A DNA stretch of 6,522 nucleotides. Origin: Chitinophagaceae bacterium (GTDB lineage: Bacteria > Bacteroidota > Bacteroidia > Chitinophagales > Chitinophagaceae). The notes under the pieces are model-generated. The model did no database searches and had not been told where the DNA came from. It was given only the letters and a program-made list of their open reading frames with translations. This document shows, piece after piece, positions 1-6,338 of the stretch. The translations under genes were made by a program, and so were the position numbers. The DNA lies in the NCBI GenBank assembly GCA_017882205.1, contig JADGPY010000257.1, positions 1-6,522 of the forward strand. Direction: 5' to 3'. How positions within the stretch are numbered: position 1 is the stretch's first letter; every line of letters begins with the position of its first letter.

Positions 1-123
1 AATATGAGCAAAGGGACCAAAATGCCGGAGTTTCTTTCCACCCATCCATCCGATGCAACAAGAATAAAAAAATTATCAGCAATGATACCGGAAATCAAAA
101 CAAAATATTATAAACAACAATAA
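1..123 (+). CDS. C-terminal end of an M48-family zinc metalloprotease (5' truncated by the window)
   Basis: Frame 1 is open from the first base to a TAA at 121-123 and gives 40 residues. It contains PEFLSTHPSDATRIKKL (residues 9-25) followed by MIPE. The pattern P-x-(F/W)-L-S-T-H-P-S-x-x-x-R-I is the characteristic C-terminal block of M48 peptidases of the LoiP/BepA (YfgC) kind, which are periplasmic or envelope-associated zinc proteases involved in outer-membrane protein quality control in Enterobacteria. The catalytic HExxH helix and the third zinc ligand would lie upstream and are not in the window, so activity cannot be judged. The stop is only 8 nt before the next start, which suggests co-transcription with the TPR gene. 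The family call is from recognition of this motif; the exact subfamily is uncertain. Confidence 0.8.
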   Translation, partial: NMSKGTKMPEFLSTHPSDATRIKKLSAMIPEIKTKYYKQQ

Positions 124-131
124 ACAATATC

Positions 132-2267
132 ATGCAAAAAATATTTTCATTCTCCCTGTTTTTTTTATTGCTGTGCCAGCATGGTTTTGCTCAGCAGCCA
201 ACGCCTGCCGAAATGCAAAAGAAAATTGATGAAGCGCTTAAGGATCCTAAAATAAAAGCCATCATGGACCAGGCCCAAAAGACAAAAGGCTTACCAGGCA
301 ATACGGTGAATACAGATTCAATAATAAGATCAAGGCAAATAAATAGTCAACAGAGGCCAGGAAAAATAAAAAAGAATGATACAACAAACTTTTCGCTTTC
401 TTCAAGAAATGAAAAGTATTTGAATGCGCTTCCCATACGAACATTTACAAAAGCTGAACTTGTTTCTTACCTGCATAATCTCAATTTAAAATTGACAGAA
501 TTATTACGCAACGATTATGGAACTGACATTAAAAATATTCCCATCAGCTCGGCCATAGAAGGTAGCGAAACCAGTATTGCATTATGGCTCAACAATCAGC
601 AGAATGAATCTGCATTATTGATTTTAAAATCAGCAGAGATGGACCCAGATAACAGCACCACATTAAATAATGTGGGAGGTATATTGATCAATGGCGGACT
701 TGGAGTTAATGCCATTCCCATCCTGCAATATATATTGGTGAAAGACCCGGGCAATAATACCATACTCAACAATATTGGCCAGGCCTATTTATCATTGGGC
801 GATATTAAAACAGCAGAAAATTATTTACTGCAATGTGTTAAGGACTCTAAATATCATCCTGATGCTAATCTTGCCCTTGCTTATATAAATTACGGCAGAG
901 GAAATAAAGCCGGTGCTTTGAACTATGGAGAGAATTCGTTACGTGGAGCGTTTACTGTATCAGCATATAACCTGGTAGATAAATTAAAACCTGATGCTAA
1001 ATTGATGGATTATATCCGTCATCATTACAAGCAACCGGAGTATTTTAATTTTGATAAATACCCGCTGCTTCCCCAATGCAGGGATACAAAAAATACTCCT
1101 ATTTTAAAACCGCAATATGCTGCTTACAAAGAAATGCTGAGAGGAGTAAAGGCAAAGTATGAACATCTTATGAAAGACGAAGAAGCAATAAGCAAAAAAG
1201 AAGTTACCGATAAAATGATGGCGGCTGTTAAAATGAATAAAAGCCCGTACAGGCCATTTGGACTTTTTGCAAATGTTGTGGTAACTGATCTTGTTGCCAA
1301 TGAATATAATGACAGGTTTTTAAAATTTGCGGAGTACAAAAAAAATTACCAGGAAAAAAAAGCAAAACTAATTGCCGATTGCCTGGCAGAACAAAAAGCA
1401 ATAACTTCAAAACATAAAACACAGAAAGACGCGGTGGCTGAAAGAGATGGAGAAGGTAATGGCGGCAATGAATATGATGAGTTGACTGCTGCAATATGTG
1501 CAGAACAAGAAACAGTGAGGGACCGCTACCTTAATTTAATTGCCGATGCTAATGAAGCCTACCAGCAAAAAGCCCTTATACTCTACAAGCAATATTTTAA
1601 TGATATGGGCTTTTGGTATTATGTTGGTTCGGTAACTGACCACCAGTACAAAGCAGAATTTTATGGCCTTGTCTTACAATTTCTTGATGTGCTTACAGAT
1701 ATCAACACAGGCTATTTTTATAATCCTTGTCAACCGGTTGATGCAGCAGAAGGCAATGCAAAAGAAATACAGATAGATGATCCCGATTGTTATTTATCCG
1801 AGCCACTTAAAATTCCAATGGGTATTGCCACTGTTGACATCAGTTGTAATGAATATAAGATCGAAGCTGGTGAAGGATTCATTTTTAACGTACAGCATAA
1901 CAGGCTTAGTGGTCAAACTACATTGGCATTTGGCCCGGGTGTAAAAGTGCCTGACATGCCCAAATTCAGTGGCATGGGTGTAACTGTTGAAACAGGTGCA
2001 AAGTTAAGCGGCCAGGTTTTTTTACAAATTGATAATGATGGCTCGGTGCTGGATGGTGGATTGATATTTACTGGTAAGATAGATGTTAAAGCAAAAGCAT
2101 TTGGCGTAGGCAAAACGATTTCAGATAATGAAACAGTAACCATCGGGTATAATTCCGGTGTGCAGATGAAAGAAGGCGGAGCGCTGAAAAATTTAATTGA
2201 TAAAACGTGGTATGTGCAACCCAATGCACAACAGATCAACAAAAATATTCCGCTGTATAAAAAATGA
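132..2267 (+). CDS. Exported TPR-repeat protein with charged helical middle and Gly-rich beta C-terminus
   Basis: I do not recognise a named family for the full 711 residues. Residues 1-20 form a signal peptide (MQKI, then a Phe/Leu core) with likely cleavage near GFA-Q-Q. Residues about 146-275 read as roughly four TPR-like helix pairs, with A/L/G spacing such as NNxGQAYLSLGDxxxAENYL (about 213-232); TPRs normally mediate protein-protein contacts. Residues about 330-490 are long, charged and helix-prone (Lys/Glu/Ala rich), with a short Gly-rich break near 440-446. Residues about 555-680 switch to short alternating beta-type segments rich in Gly (AFGPGVKVPDM, GAKLSGQVFLQID), possibly a beta-sandwich or stacked beta sheet. 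Eight cysteines occur, seven of them in the predicted mature protein. There is no Shine-Dalgarno; the ATG follows an A-rich leader. The 3' end overlaps the next gene by ATGA. Probable role: envelope scaffold or adaptor, by inference only. Confidence 0.85.
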   Translation: MQKIFSFSLFFLLLCQHGFAQQPTPAEMQKKIDEALKDPKIKAIMDQAQKTKGLPGNTVNTDSIIRSRQINSQQRPGKIKKNDTTNFSLSSRNEKYLNALPIRTFTKAELVSYLHNLNLKLTELLRNDYGTDIKNIPISSAIEGSETSIALWLNNQQNESALLILKSAEMDPDNSTTLNNVGGILINGGLGVNAIPILQYILVKDPGNNTILNNIGQAYLSLGDIKTAENYLLQCVKDSKYHPDANLALAYINYGRGNKAGALNYGENSLRGAFTVSAYNLVDKLKPDAKLMDYIRHHYKQPEYFNFDKYPLLPQCRDTKNTPILKPQYAAYKEMLRGVKAKYEHLMKDEEAISKKEVTDKMMAAVKMNKSPYRPFGLFANVVVTDLVANEYNDRFLKFAEYKKNYQEKKAKLIADCLAEQKAITSKHKTQKDAVAERDGEGNGGNEYDELTAAICAEQETVRDRYLNLIADANEAYQQKALILYKQYFNDMGFWYYVGSVTDHQYKAEFYGLVLQFLDVLTDINTGYFYNPCQPVDAAEGNAKEIQIDDPDCYLSEPLKIPMGIATVDISCNEYKIEAGEGFIFNVQHNRLSGQTTLAFGPGVKVPDMPKFSGMGVTVETGAKLSGQVFLQIDNDGSVLDGGLIFTGKIDVKAKAFGVGKTISDNETVTIGYNSGVQMKEGGALKNLIDKTWYVQPNAQQINKNIPLYKK
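2264..2267 (+). other. ATGA stop/start overlap (translational coupling)
   Basis: The TGA that ends the TPR gene overlaps the ATG of the following gene in the four bases ATGA. This arrangement commonly couples translation by termination-reinitiation. A second in-frame ATG lies two codons later (2270), so the true start could be either; both keep the signal peptide intact. No Shine-Dalgarno is visible upstream, which fits coupling or the usual SD-poor starts of Bacteroidota. Confidence 0.7.
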
Positions 2268-3394
2268 ACATGAAAAATAACCTGGGTGTTTTTACGGGTA
2301 TTGTGTTAATGAGTTTGCTGTTGCAGTTATCAACAAATACTGCTGTGGCGCAACAAGCCTGTGATGATCAAACGCTCATGAATATAAAAGGCAGCTGGAA
2401 AAAAAGAACAGATGCGAATATGGTGAATAACCAGGCTCAGGCTATCAGCCATATCGATGCTATCAGTAAATTATTTCAAACTGCTTATCCCGAACCGAAA
2501 GGAATGGAAGCAGGTTGGTACAGAACAATGGGCGGTTATCCAGTAATAAATAATGGGCCGCAACCTTACCAGTTCAATTCATTATACCTTGGCTGGTACT
2601 GCGATAATTACCAGCACAAAGTAGTATTGGGAGATGAAACCGGTACATGGGCTTATGCTTTTGTAAATAGTTTTAATTGGTTTATGTCAAGGCAATATGA
2701 TCTGTTGTCTATAAAAGTCAATGAACAGGATGTTTATATTTTGCCACCGGTAAAAGGAGCGTGGAAAGGTTATCCCGTATATCAATCTTCATCTCACAGG
2801 GATAAGGGGCGCTGCATTATACTTACGCATAATAACCAGCTTCCCTGGAAACCAATAACTCAGGGGCAATATTTACAAGCACTTAGAAATTACTGGGAAA
2901 AACAACAACAAACTTCTGTTGATACTTACAGTAAACGGGAAGGAAATTATAAAAAAGGGATCAGTGATATACAAAACAACAAATACCTTAAACAACCTGA
3001 TAAGGATAAAATAATTGCAGGTATACAAAAAGACGAGGATAATTTTTTAAAAACAAAAGATGCAGATATTGCAAAAACAAATAAGTACTGGAACGACAGG
3101 TTTAGCATCATTGATAATTATGTGAATAAAAATTCCGCATCACTGCAACAACCAGCAGTTATTGATGAGCAAAATACAGGTGATTTTAAAGGAAATTTTT
3201 CTACTCTTGAAAAAGGCGGACAATTATTGGTAACTATTAATGGTAATTATTTTAATACATCACTTCCCCGCTATGCTGCGCAAATGATCGTATTGTATTG
3301 GCGCTGGGATAATACTGCTCCCGGCATGAACTTTAAAAAACAATTTGAAGATAATTTTCCTGTCGATAAATTAAAAACGATGATTGATAAATAA
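2264..3394 (+). CDS. Exported protein of unknown function, first of a tandem paralogue pair
   Basis: This 376-residue protein belongs to no family I can name. Residues 1-30 are a signal peptide ending NTAVAQ-QACDD. Its mature part aligns along most of its length with the next gene. Shared blocks in order are KGSWKK (42-47), AYPEPKGMEAGW (74-85), FNWF (137-140), GYPVY (169-173), P-I-T-Q-x-Q-Y-L-x-A (197-206), LQQPAVID (294-301), EKGGQ (316-320), NYFN (328-331), LPRY (334-337), WRWD (346-349) and a terminal MIDK. Residues about 211-290 are Lys/Asp/Gln-rich, helix-prone and poorly conserved between the copies, so the layout is conserved N-domain, variable charged linker, conserved C-domain. Cys33 and Cys113 are kept in the paralogue and could form a disulfide after export. 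High Trp/Tyr content suggests a ligand-binding surface, as speculation. It starts in an ATGA overlap with the TPR gene. Confidence 0.85.
   Translation: MNMKNNLGVFTGIVLMSLLLQLSTNTAVAQQACDDQTLMNIKGSWKKRTDANMVNNQAQAISHIDAISKLFQTAYPEPKGMEAGWYRTMGGYPVINNGPQPYQFNSLYLGWYCDNYQHKVVLGDETGTWAYAFVNSFNWFMSRQYDLLSIKVNEQDVYILPPVKGAWKGYPVYQSSSHRDKGRCIILTHNNQLPWKPITQGQYLQALRNYWEKQQQTSVDTYSKREGNYKKGISDIQNNKYLKQPDKDKIIAGIQKDEDNFLKTKDADIAKTNKYWNDRFSIIDNYVNKNSASLQQPAVIDEQNTGDFKGNFSTLEKGGQLLVTINGNYFNTSLPRYAAQMIVLYWRWDNTAPGMNFKKQFEDNFPVDKLKTMIDK
2483..2518 (+). repeat. Conserved 36-nt block shared with 3626-3661 (paralogue copy 1)
   Basis: This block encodes AYPEPKGMEAGW. The same 12 residues are encoded at 3626-3661 in the next gene. 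The two DNA copies differ at 4 of 36 positions and all four are synonymous third-base changes, so the peptide rather than the DNA appears to be conserved. It marks the best-preserved part of the tandem duplication. Confidence 0.75.
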
Positions 3395-3403
3395 ATTTTA
3401 TTT

Positions 3404-4567
3404 ATGAAAAAAATATCCATCACATTGTTATTACTTGTTACCTGCTTGTTTTTTTTAAATTGCTCCAAAGCACAACAACCCTGCAACGATGATGATGTAA
3501 CGAACACAAAAGGCAGTTGGAAAAAGGTCAGTGATGCCAACCCATTTCCTGACCCGAGCTTTCCGAAGAATCAGTACCCGCAGGCAACCACCCGTATTGA
3601 TAAAATGCAGAAATTGTTACAGGCTGCTTATCCGGAGCCGAAGGGAATGGAAGCAGGCTGGCACCGTAATATCTCCGGTAACCCGGCGGTTAAAGCTGGC
3701 CCTGTTCCCTATGAACTCTATGCACAGTTCCGTATCTTCTTTTGTAACTACGAAAAAAACGGTTATGAAGTTAACCCGGAAAGAGGCGCAGACTTCTTTG
3801 TATGGGCTAATCAATTCAACTGGTTTGCTGACTACATTAAATACTATATTATTCAAAAACAACCGGTGTACCTGTTGAACAAAAAAATAGGTGCATTAAA
3901 TGGTTATCCTCTATATGAAGGAATCTATAACCGGACCGAAAATTACAACTCCAGTGCATACTCCAGGGCAATTATTATAACCCGTACCGGGCAGTCCCCT
4001 TATGTGCCTGTTACCCAAAAACAATTTTTGAAAGCGTTTTTGAATTATAACGGAAAAAAATTTCCAAAAGCGCTGGCCTTCGAAACAAACAGAACTGTTA
4101 AAACAGATGCCCAAGAAGAAGAAGCAAAAAAAGGGGGGTTGGAATACATTGCAAAAGGGTACAAGGCAGATGCGGTAGAGCGGCGGAAAGCAGATTACCT
4201 GAAAAATTATAAAACGGATCAACAACGCAAAGAAGCAAATATTGCTCAAATGAAAAAAACGTATGAAGATGATATGAAACCGGCACGAGACCTGTTAGCA
4301 GATAGTCTGAAGGCAGATTTGGAGCAACCTGCCATTTTAGATTTCAATAACCTGTTAACATTTAAAGAATTTACTACAGAAGAAAAAGGGGGCCAACAGT
4401 TGGTGAGGCTAAACCCTAATTATTTTAATATGACCCTGCCAAGATATGTTCCCCAGTTTTTAATTGTGTATTGGAGCTGGGACGTTGCAAAAGCCGCTAA
4501 CATCTGGAGAGCCCAGATTGAAAAGAATTTTAATTTTAATGCTTTAAAAGAAATGATAGACAAATAA
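3404..4567 (+). CDS. Exported protein of unknown function, second of the tandem paralogue pair
   Basis: This 387-residue paralogue of the preceding gene carries the same ordered blocks: KGSWKK (36-41), AYPEPKGMEAGW (75-86), FNWF (138-141), GYPLY (167-171), P-V-T-Q-x-Q-F-L-x-A (202-211), LEQPAILD (306-313), EKGGQ (327-331), NYFN (339-342), LPRY (345-348), WSWD (357-360) and a terminal MIDK. The N-terminus MKKISITLLLLVTCLFF is a signal peptide. Cleavage could be type I after SKAQ-Q, matching the AVAQ-Q of the paralogue, or lipoprotein-type at Cys20 (FLN-C); Asn at -1 is a poor lipobox, so type I is favoured. Residues about 225-305 are a highly charged helical linker that differs from the paralogue. 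Cys27 and Cys114 are conserved with the paralogue. The gap to the upstream stop is 9 nt and to the next start 7 nt. The start has no Shine-Dalgarno. Function unknown. Confidence 0.85.
   Translation: MKKISITLLLLVTCLFFLNCSKAQQPCNDDDVTNTKGSWKKVSDANPFPDPSFPKNQYPQATTRIDKMQKLLQAAYPEPKGMEAGWHRNISGNPAVKAGPVPYELYAQFRIFFCNYEKNGYEVNPERGADFFVWANQFNWFADYIKYYIIQKQPVYLLNKKIGALNGYPLYEGIYNRTENYNSSAYSRAIIITRTGQSPYVPVTQKQFLKAFLNYNGKKFPKALAFETNRTVKTDAQEEEAKKGGLEYIAKGYKADAVERRKADYLKNYKTDQQRKEANIAQMKKTYEDDMKPARDLLADSLKADLEQPAILDFNNLLTFKEFTTEEKGGQQLVRLNPNYFNMTLPRYVPQFLIVYWSWDVAKAANIWRAQIEKNFNFNALKEMIDK
3626..3661 (+). repeat. Conserved 36-nt block shared with 2483-2518 (paralogue copy 2)
   Basis: This is the second copy of the AYPEPKGMEAGW-coding block. 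It has an identical peptide and four synonymous differences from copy 1 (CCC/CCG, GAA/GAG, AAA/AAG, GGT/GGC). Confidence 0.75.
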
Positions 4568-4574
4568 AAATATT

Positions 4575-6287
4575 ATGAAGAAAATCATCAGTTGCAGTGT
4601 CAACATTTTTTTGTGGATGCTGACAGCACAATCTGCATTCTCCCAAACCGAAACATTTGACATCATTCATTACACGCCGCCCAAAGATTATAAAAAGGAC
4701 ATTAAGCAGGGAGTTGTAACATATACTCTTGCCAACACAACCACTGGGAGCTTTTGTATAATTGCTATTTATGCCAGCAGCGCCAGCGCCGGTGATGAAC
4801 AAAAAGATTTCAGCAACGAATGGAACGACCTGGTAGTTACTCCTTATAAAGCAGACGCCAATCCTAAAACAGAAACACAAATCAATGCCGATGGATGGAA
4901 AGCGGTTGCCGCTGCTGTCCCCATAAAATTGGATGGGAATAACTTTTATGTTTTACTAACCGTATTTAGTGGTTTCGGAAAAAAGGTAAGTGTACTTGCA
5001 AATCTTAATGACCAGGCTTATGCCACCCAGATTGATGCATTATTTGAAAATATGAAGCTGGATAAATCAACATCCATCACCAATACAACCACCGGTCAAA
5101 ATAACCTGCCGGGAAGATTTGGCTCAATGTCGTATACAATACCTGCCGGATGGAACGAACAGCAATTTCAAGATGGCGTAGTATTTAAACCGTCAGATTT
5201 GTCTGCTGGTGAACATTTAGTTGTACAGATAATGCCTCCACTGAATTTTTCAGGCACGATGGAACAGGCCCTTGCGCAAAGTTGGGATGAAGCCGTCAGC
5301 ATGTACAAAGCAACCAAGATGCACGAAGCTGCCGGCGGAAATTATAGAATACAGGAAGCCCAAAAATCATTTCACGGATGGGAATATATTCAGGGTAACG
5401 GTGGCATCCTGGTTGATAATGGCACAGCTTCTAAAGATGAATATGGACTCGAATTGTTTGTGGTTAAAATCAATAATCGATTCGAACGGGTGGCTGTTTT
5501 AGAATTGAGAAGTAAGTGTAACTATTCCAGATACTTTCCCTCTGACCGTTTGAATTATCATGATGACATAGAGCAGTTTTTGTTCTCCTTACAATTTACC
5601 GATTGGAAGGAACCTCTTTTAAAACCAGGCACTACCAACGGTGACGGAATTGTTGGTATATGGGGAGGCGTTTCTTTCGACCCTACTACACTTCTGGGTT
5701 CAACATTTCATCAGGATGTTTTCTTTTCCATTTTCTTATCCAATGGGCGGGCCTATTTTGGACCCAAATTTCCTCTCGAAGGATTATACGGGTGGAATAC
5801 ATGGATACCGGCAGAGCGGCAACCGCGGTATTGGGGAACCTATAGTTTCAATAACGGAAAAGGTATTTTGAAAATGCCTTACGCCGATGTTCCCCTGAGA
5901 ATGGAAAATAACCAATTAATCATCAGGCATGTTAATAGGGATGATGCGTTTCAGAAATTGAATTCCGTAGATGGTGCAACTTTCAATGGGACGTACGCGC
6001 TTAGTGAAGTGAACGGAAAAATCCCTTCTATCACTTTTACTTCCGATGGCAGATTTACCGACAACGGGGCATTAAGGGTTTTGTACCATGAATATACTGA
6101 TTGTATAAATGAGGCAATAACCACCGGCTCCGGTACTTATGAAGTGAAAAATTATTCAGTAATATTTAATTATACCGATGGAAGAAAAATAAAAATTGCT
6201 TTCATGGGTGTAGATTATGACAAAAGCAACCCAGGCCCAGCCACACTTAGGTTGAGCTTTAATGGGGATGTGCTGAAAAAACAATGA
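4575..6287 (+). CDS. Exported three-domain protein: two PsbP/Mog1-like halves plus lipocalin-like C-terminus
   Basis: This 570-residue protein has a signal peptide in residues 1-24, with likely cleavage around SAFSQ-TETF. Two regions of similar layout follow. The first, about 25-163, starts FDIIHYTPPKDY with QGVV, then EW, GWKAV, FYVLLTVFSGFGKKVSV and IDALFENMKL. The second, about 182-343, starts YTIPAGW with DGVVF, then SWDEAV, GWEYI, LELFVVKINNRFERVAVLEL and IEQFLFSL. A 'Y-x-x-P-x-x-(W/Y)' opening and a closing helix recall the PsbP/Mog1/DUF1795 fold; this is inference from pattern, not a search. Residues about 360-565 look lipocalin-like: GIWGGVSF, GTYSFNNGKG, NGTYALSEV, ITFTSDGRF, GSGTYEV and YTDGRKIKIAF. 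These G-x-W/Y beta-strand openings and DGR turns recur in secreted Bacteroidota proteins. Cysteines are few (7, 61, 315, 510). The gene lies 7 nt after the upstream stop. A close paralogue follows. Function unknown; binding of a small hydrophobic ligand is one possibility. Confidence 0.85.
   Translation: MKKIISCSVNIFLWMLTAQSAFSQTETFDIIHYTPPKDYKKDIKQGVVTYTLANTTTGSFCIIAIYASSASAGDEQKDFSNEWNDLVVTPYKADANPKTETQINADGWKAVAAAVPIKLDGNNFYVLLTVFSGFGKKVSVLANLNDQAYATQIDALFENMKLDKSTSITNTTTGQNNLPGRFGSMSYTIPAGWNEQQFQDGVVFKPSDLSAGEHLVVQIMPPLNFSGTMEQALAQSWDEAVSMYKATKMHEAAGGNYRIQEAQKSFHGWEYIQGNGGILVDNGTASKDEYGLELFVVKINNRFERVAVLELRSKCNYSRYFPSDRLNYHDDIEQFLFSLQFTDWKEPLLKPGTTNGDGIVGIWGGVSFDPTTLLGSTFHQDVFFSIFLSNGRAYFGPKFPLEGLYGWNTWIPAERQPRYWGTYSFNNGKGILKMPYADVPLRMENNQLIIRHVNRDDAFQKLNSVDGATFNGTYALSEVNGKIPSITFTSDGRFTDNGALRVLYHEYTDCINEAITTGSGTYEVKNYSVIFNYTDGRKIKIAFMGVDYDKSNPGPATLRLSFNGDVLKKQ
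4644..4769 (+). repeat. Tandem-duplicate segment, copy 1 (matches 6396-6521)
   Basis: This is the N-terminal mature segment of the 570-residue gene, codons 24-65. By hand alignment without gaps it matches 6396-6521 at 99 of 126 bases and 34 of 42 residues. The match begins right at the signal peptide cleavage region; the signal peptides themselves differ. The full extent of the duplication continues beyond the window. Confidence 0.8.
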
Positions 6288-6294
6288 TCACTTA

Positions 6295-6338
6295 ACTGTC
6301 TTTTATAACAAGATTACCCATTATATAAATAAAACAGT
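6295..6338 (+). promoter_or_regulatory. Possible hairpin in the leader directly before the last gene
   Basis: This 51-nt gap is the only sizeable one in the window. ACTG (6295-6298) plus TTTTAT (6301-6306) can pair with ATAAAACAGT (6329-6338), giving ten base pairs with a 2-nt bulge and a 22-nt loop; the 3' arm ends one base before the ATG. The stem is mostly A-T and has no trailing U-run, so it is not a standard terminator. It could cover the initiation region and lower translation of the last gene. It may also be chance in AT-rich DNA. No TTG/TAnnTTTG Bacteroidota promoter is convincing in this gap. Confidence 0.2.

Noticed and set aside
159..166. T8 run in the signal peptide coding region, with a similar T8 at 3449-3456, as phase-variable tracts
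   Set aside because: Both encode Phe/Leu codons in hydrophobic cores, where T-runs are expected. The tracts are short and nothing else suggests phase variation.
174..176. Cys15 of the TPR protein as a lipoprotein lipidation site
   Set aside because: It lies inside the hydrophobic core with Leu at -1, which does not fit a lipobox, and a good type I site (GFA-QQ) follows.
1228..2242. Open frames of 88 and 109 codons on the minus strand (1228-1494, 1913-2242) within the TPR gene
   Set aside because: They lie wholly antisense to a long well-supported gene, and their proteins are rich in Leu/Phe/Cys/His/Pro, as expected from reverse-complement reading. No start context or family motif.
3387..3405. 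Perfect A/T-only inverted repeat (ATAAATA-AATTT-TATTTAT) across the stop/start gap of the two paralogues
   Set aside because: The stem has no G-C pair and would be very weak. Such palindromes are expected by chance in AT-rich gaps, and one arm is partly fixed by the stop and start codons.
4593..4595. Cys7 of the 570-residue protein as a lipoprotein lipidation site (IIS-C)
   Set aside because: It is too close to the N-terminus for a hydrophobic core to precede it, and the downstream SAFSQ site is a better signal peptidase I site.
3271..4880. Several minus-strand open frames of 62-114 codons across the paralogue pair and the start of the 570-residue gene
   Set aside because: They are complementary shadows of conserved plus-strand coding sequence, with Phe/Leu/Cys-rich translations and no recognisable protein.
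6288..6338. Rho-independent terminator or Bacteroidota promoter in the gap before the last gene
   Set aside because: No GC-rich stem with a U-run is present, and no TTG / TAnnTTTG pair at suitable spacing is convincing.
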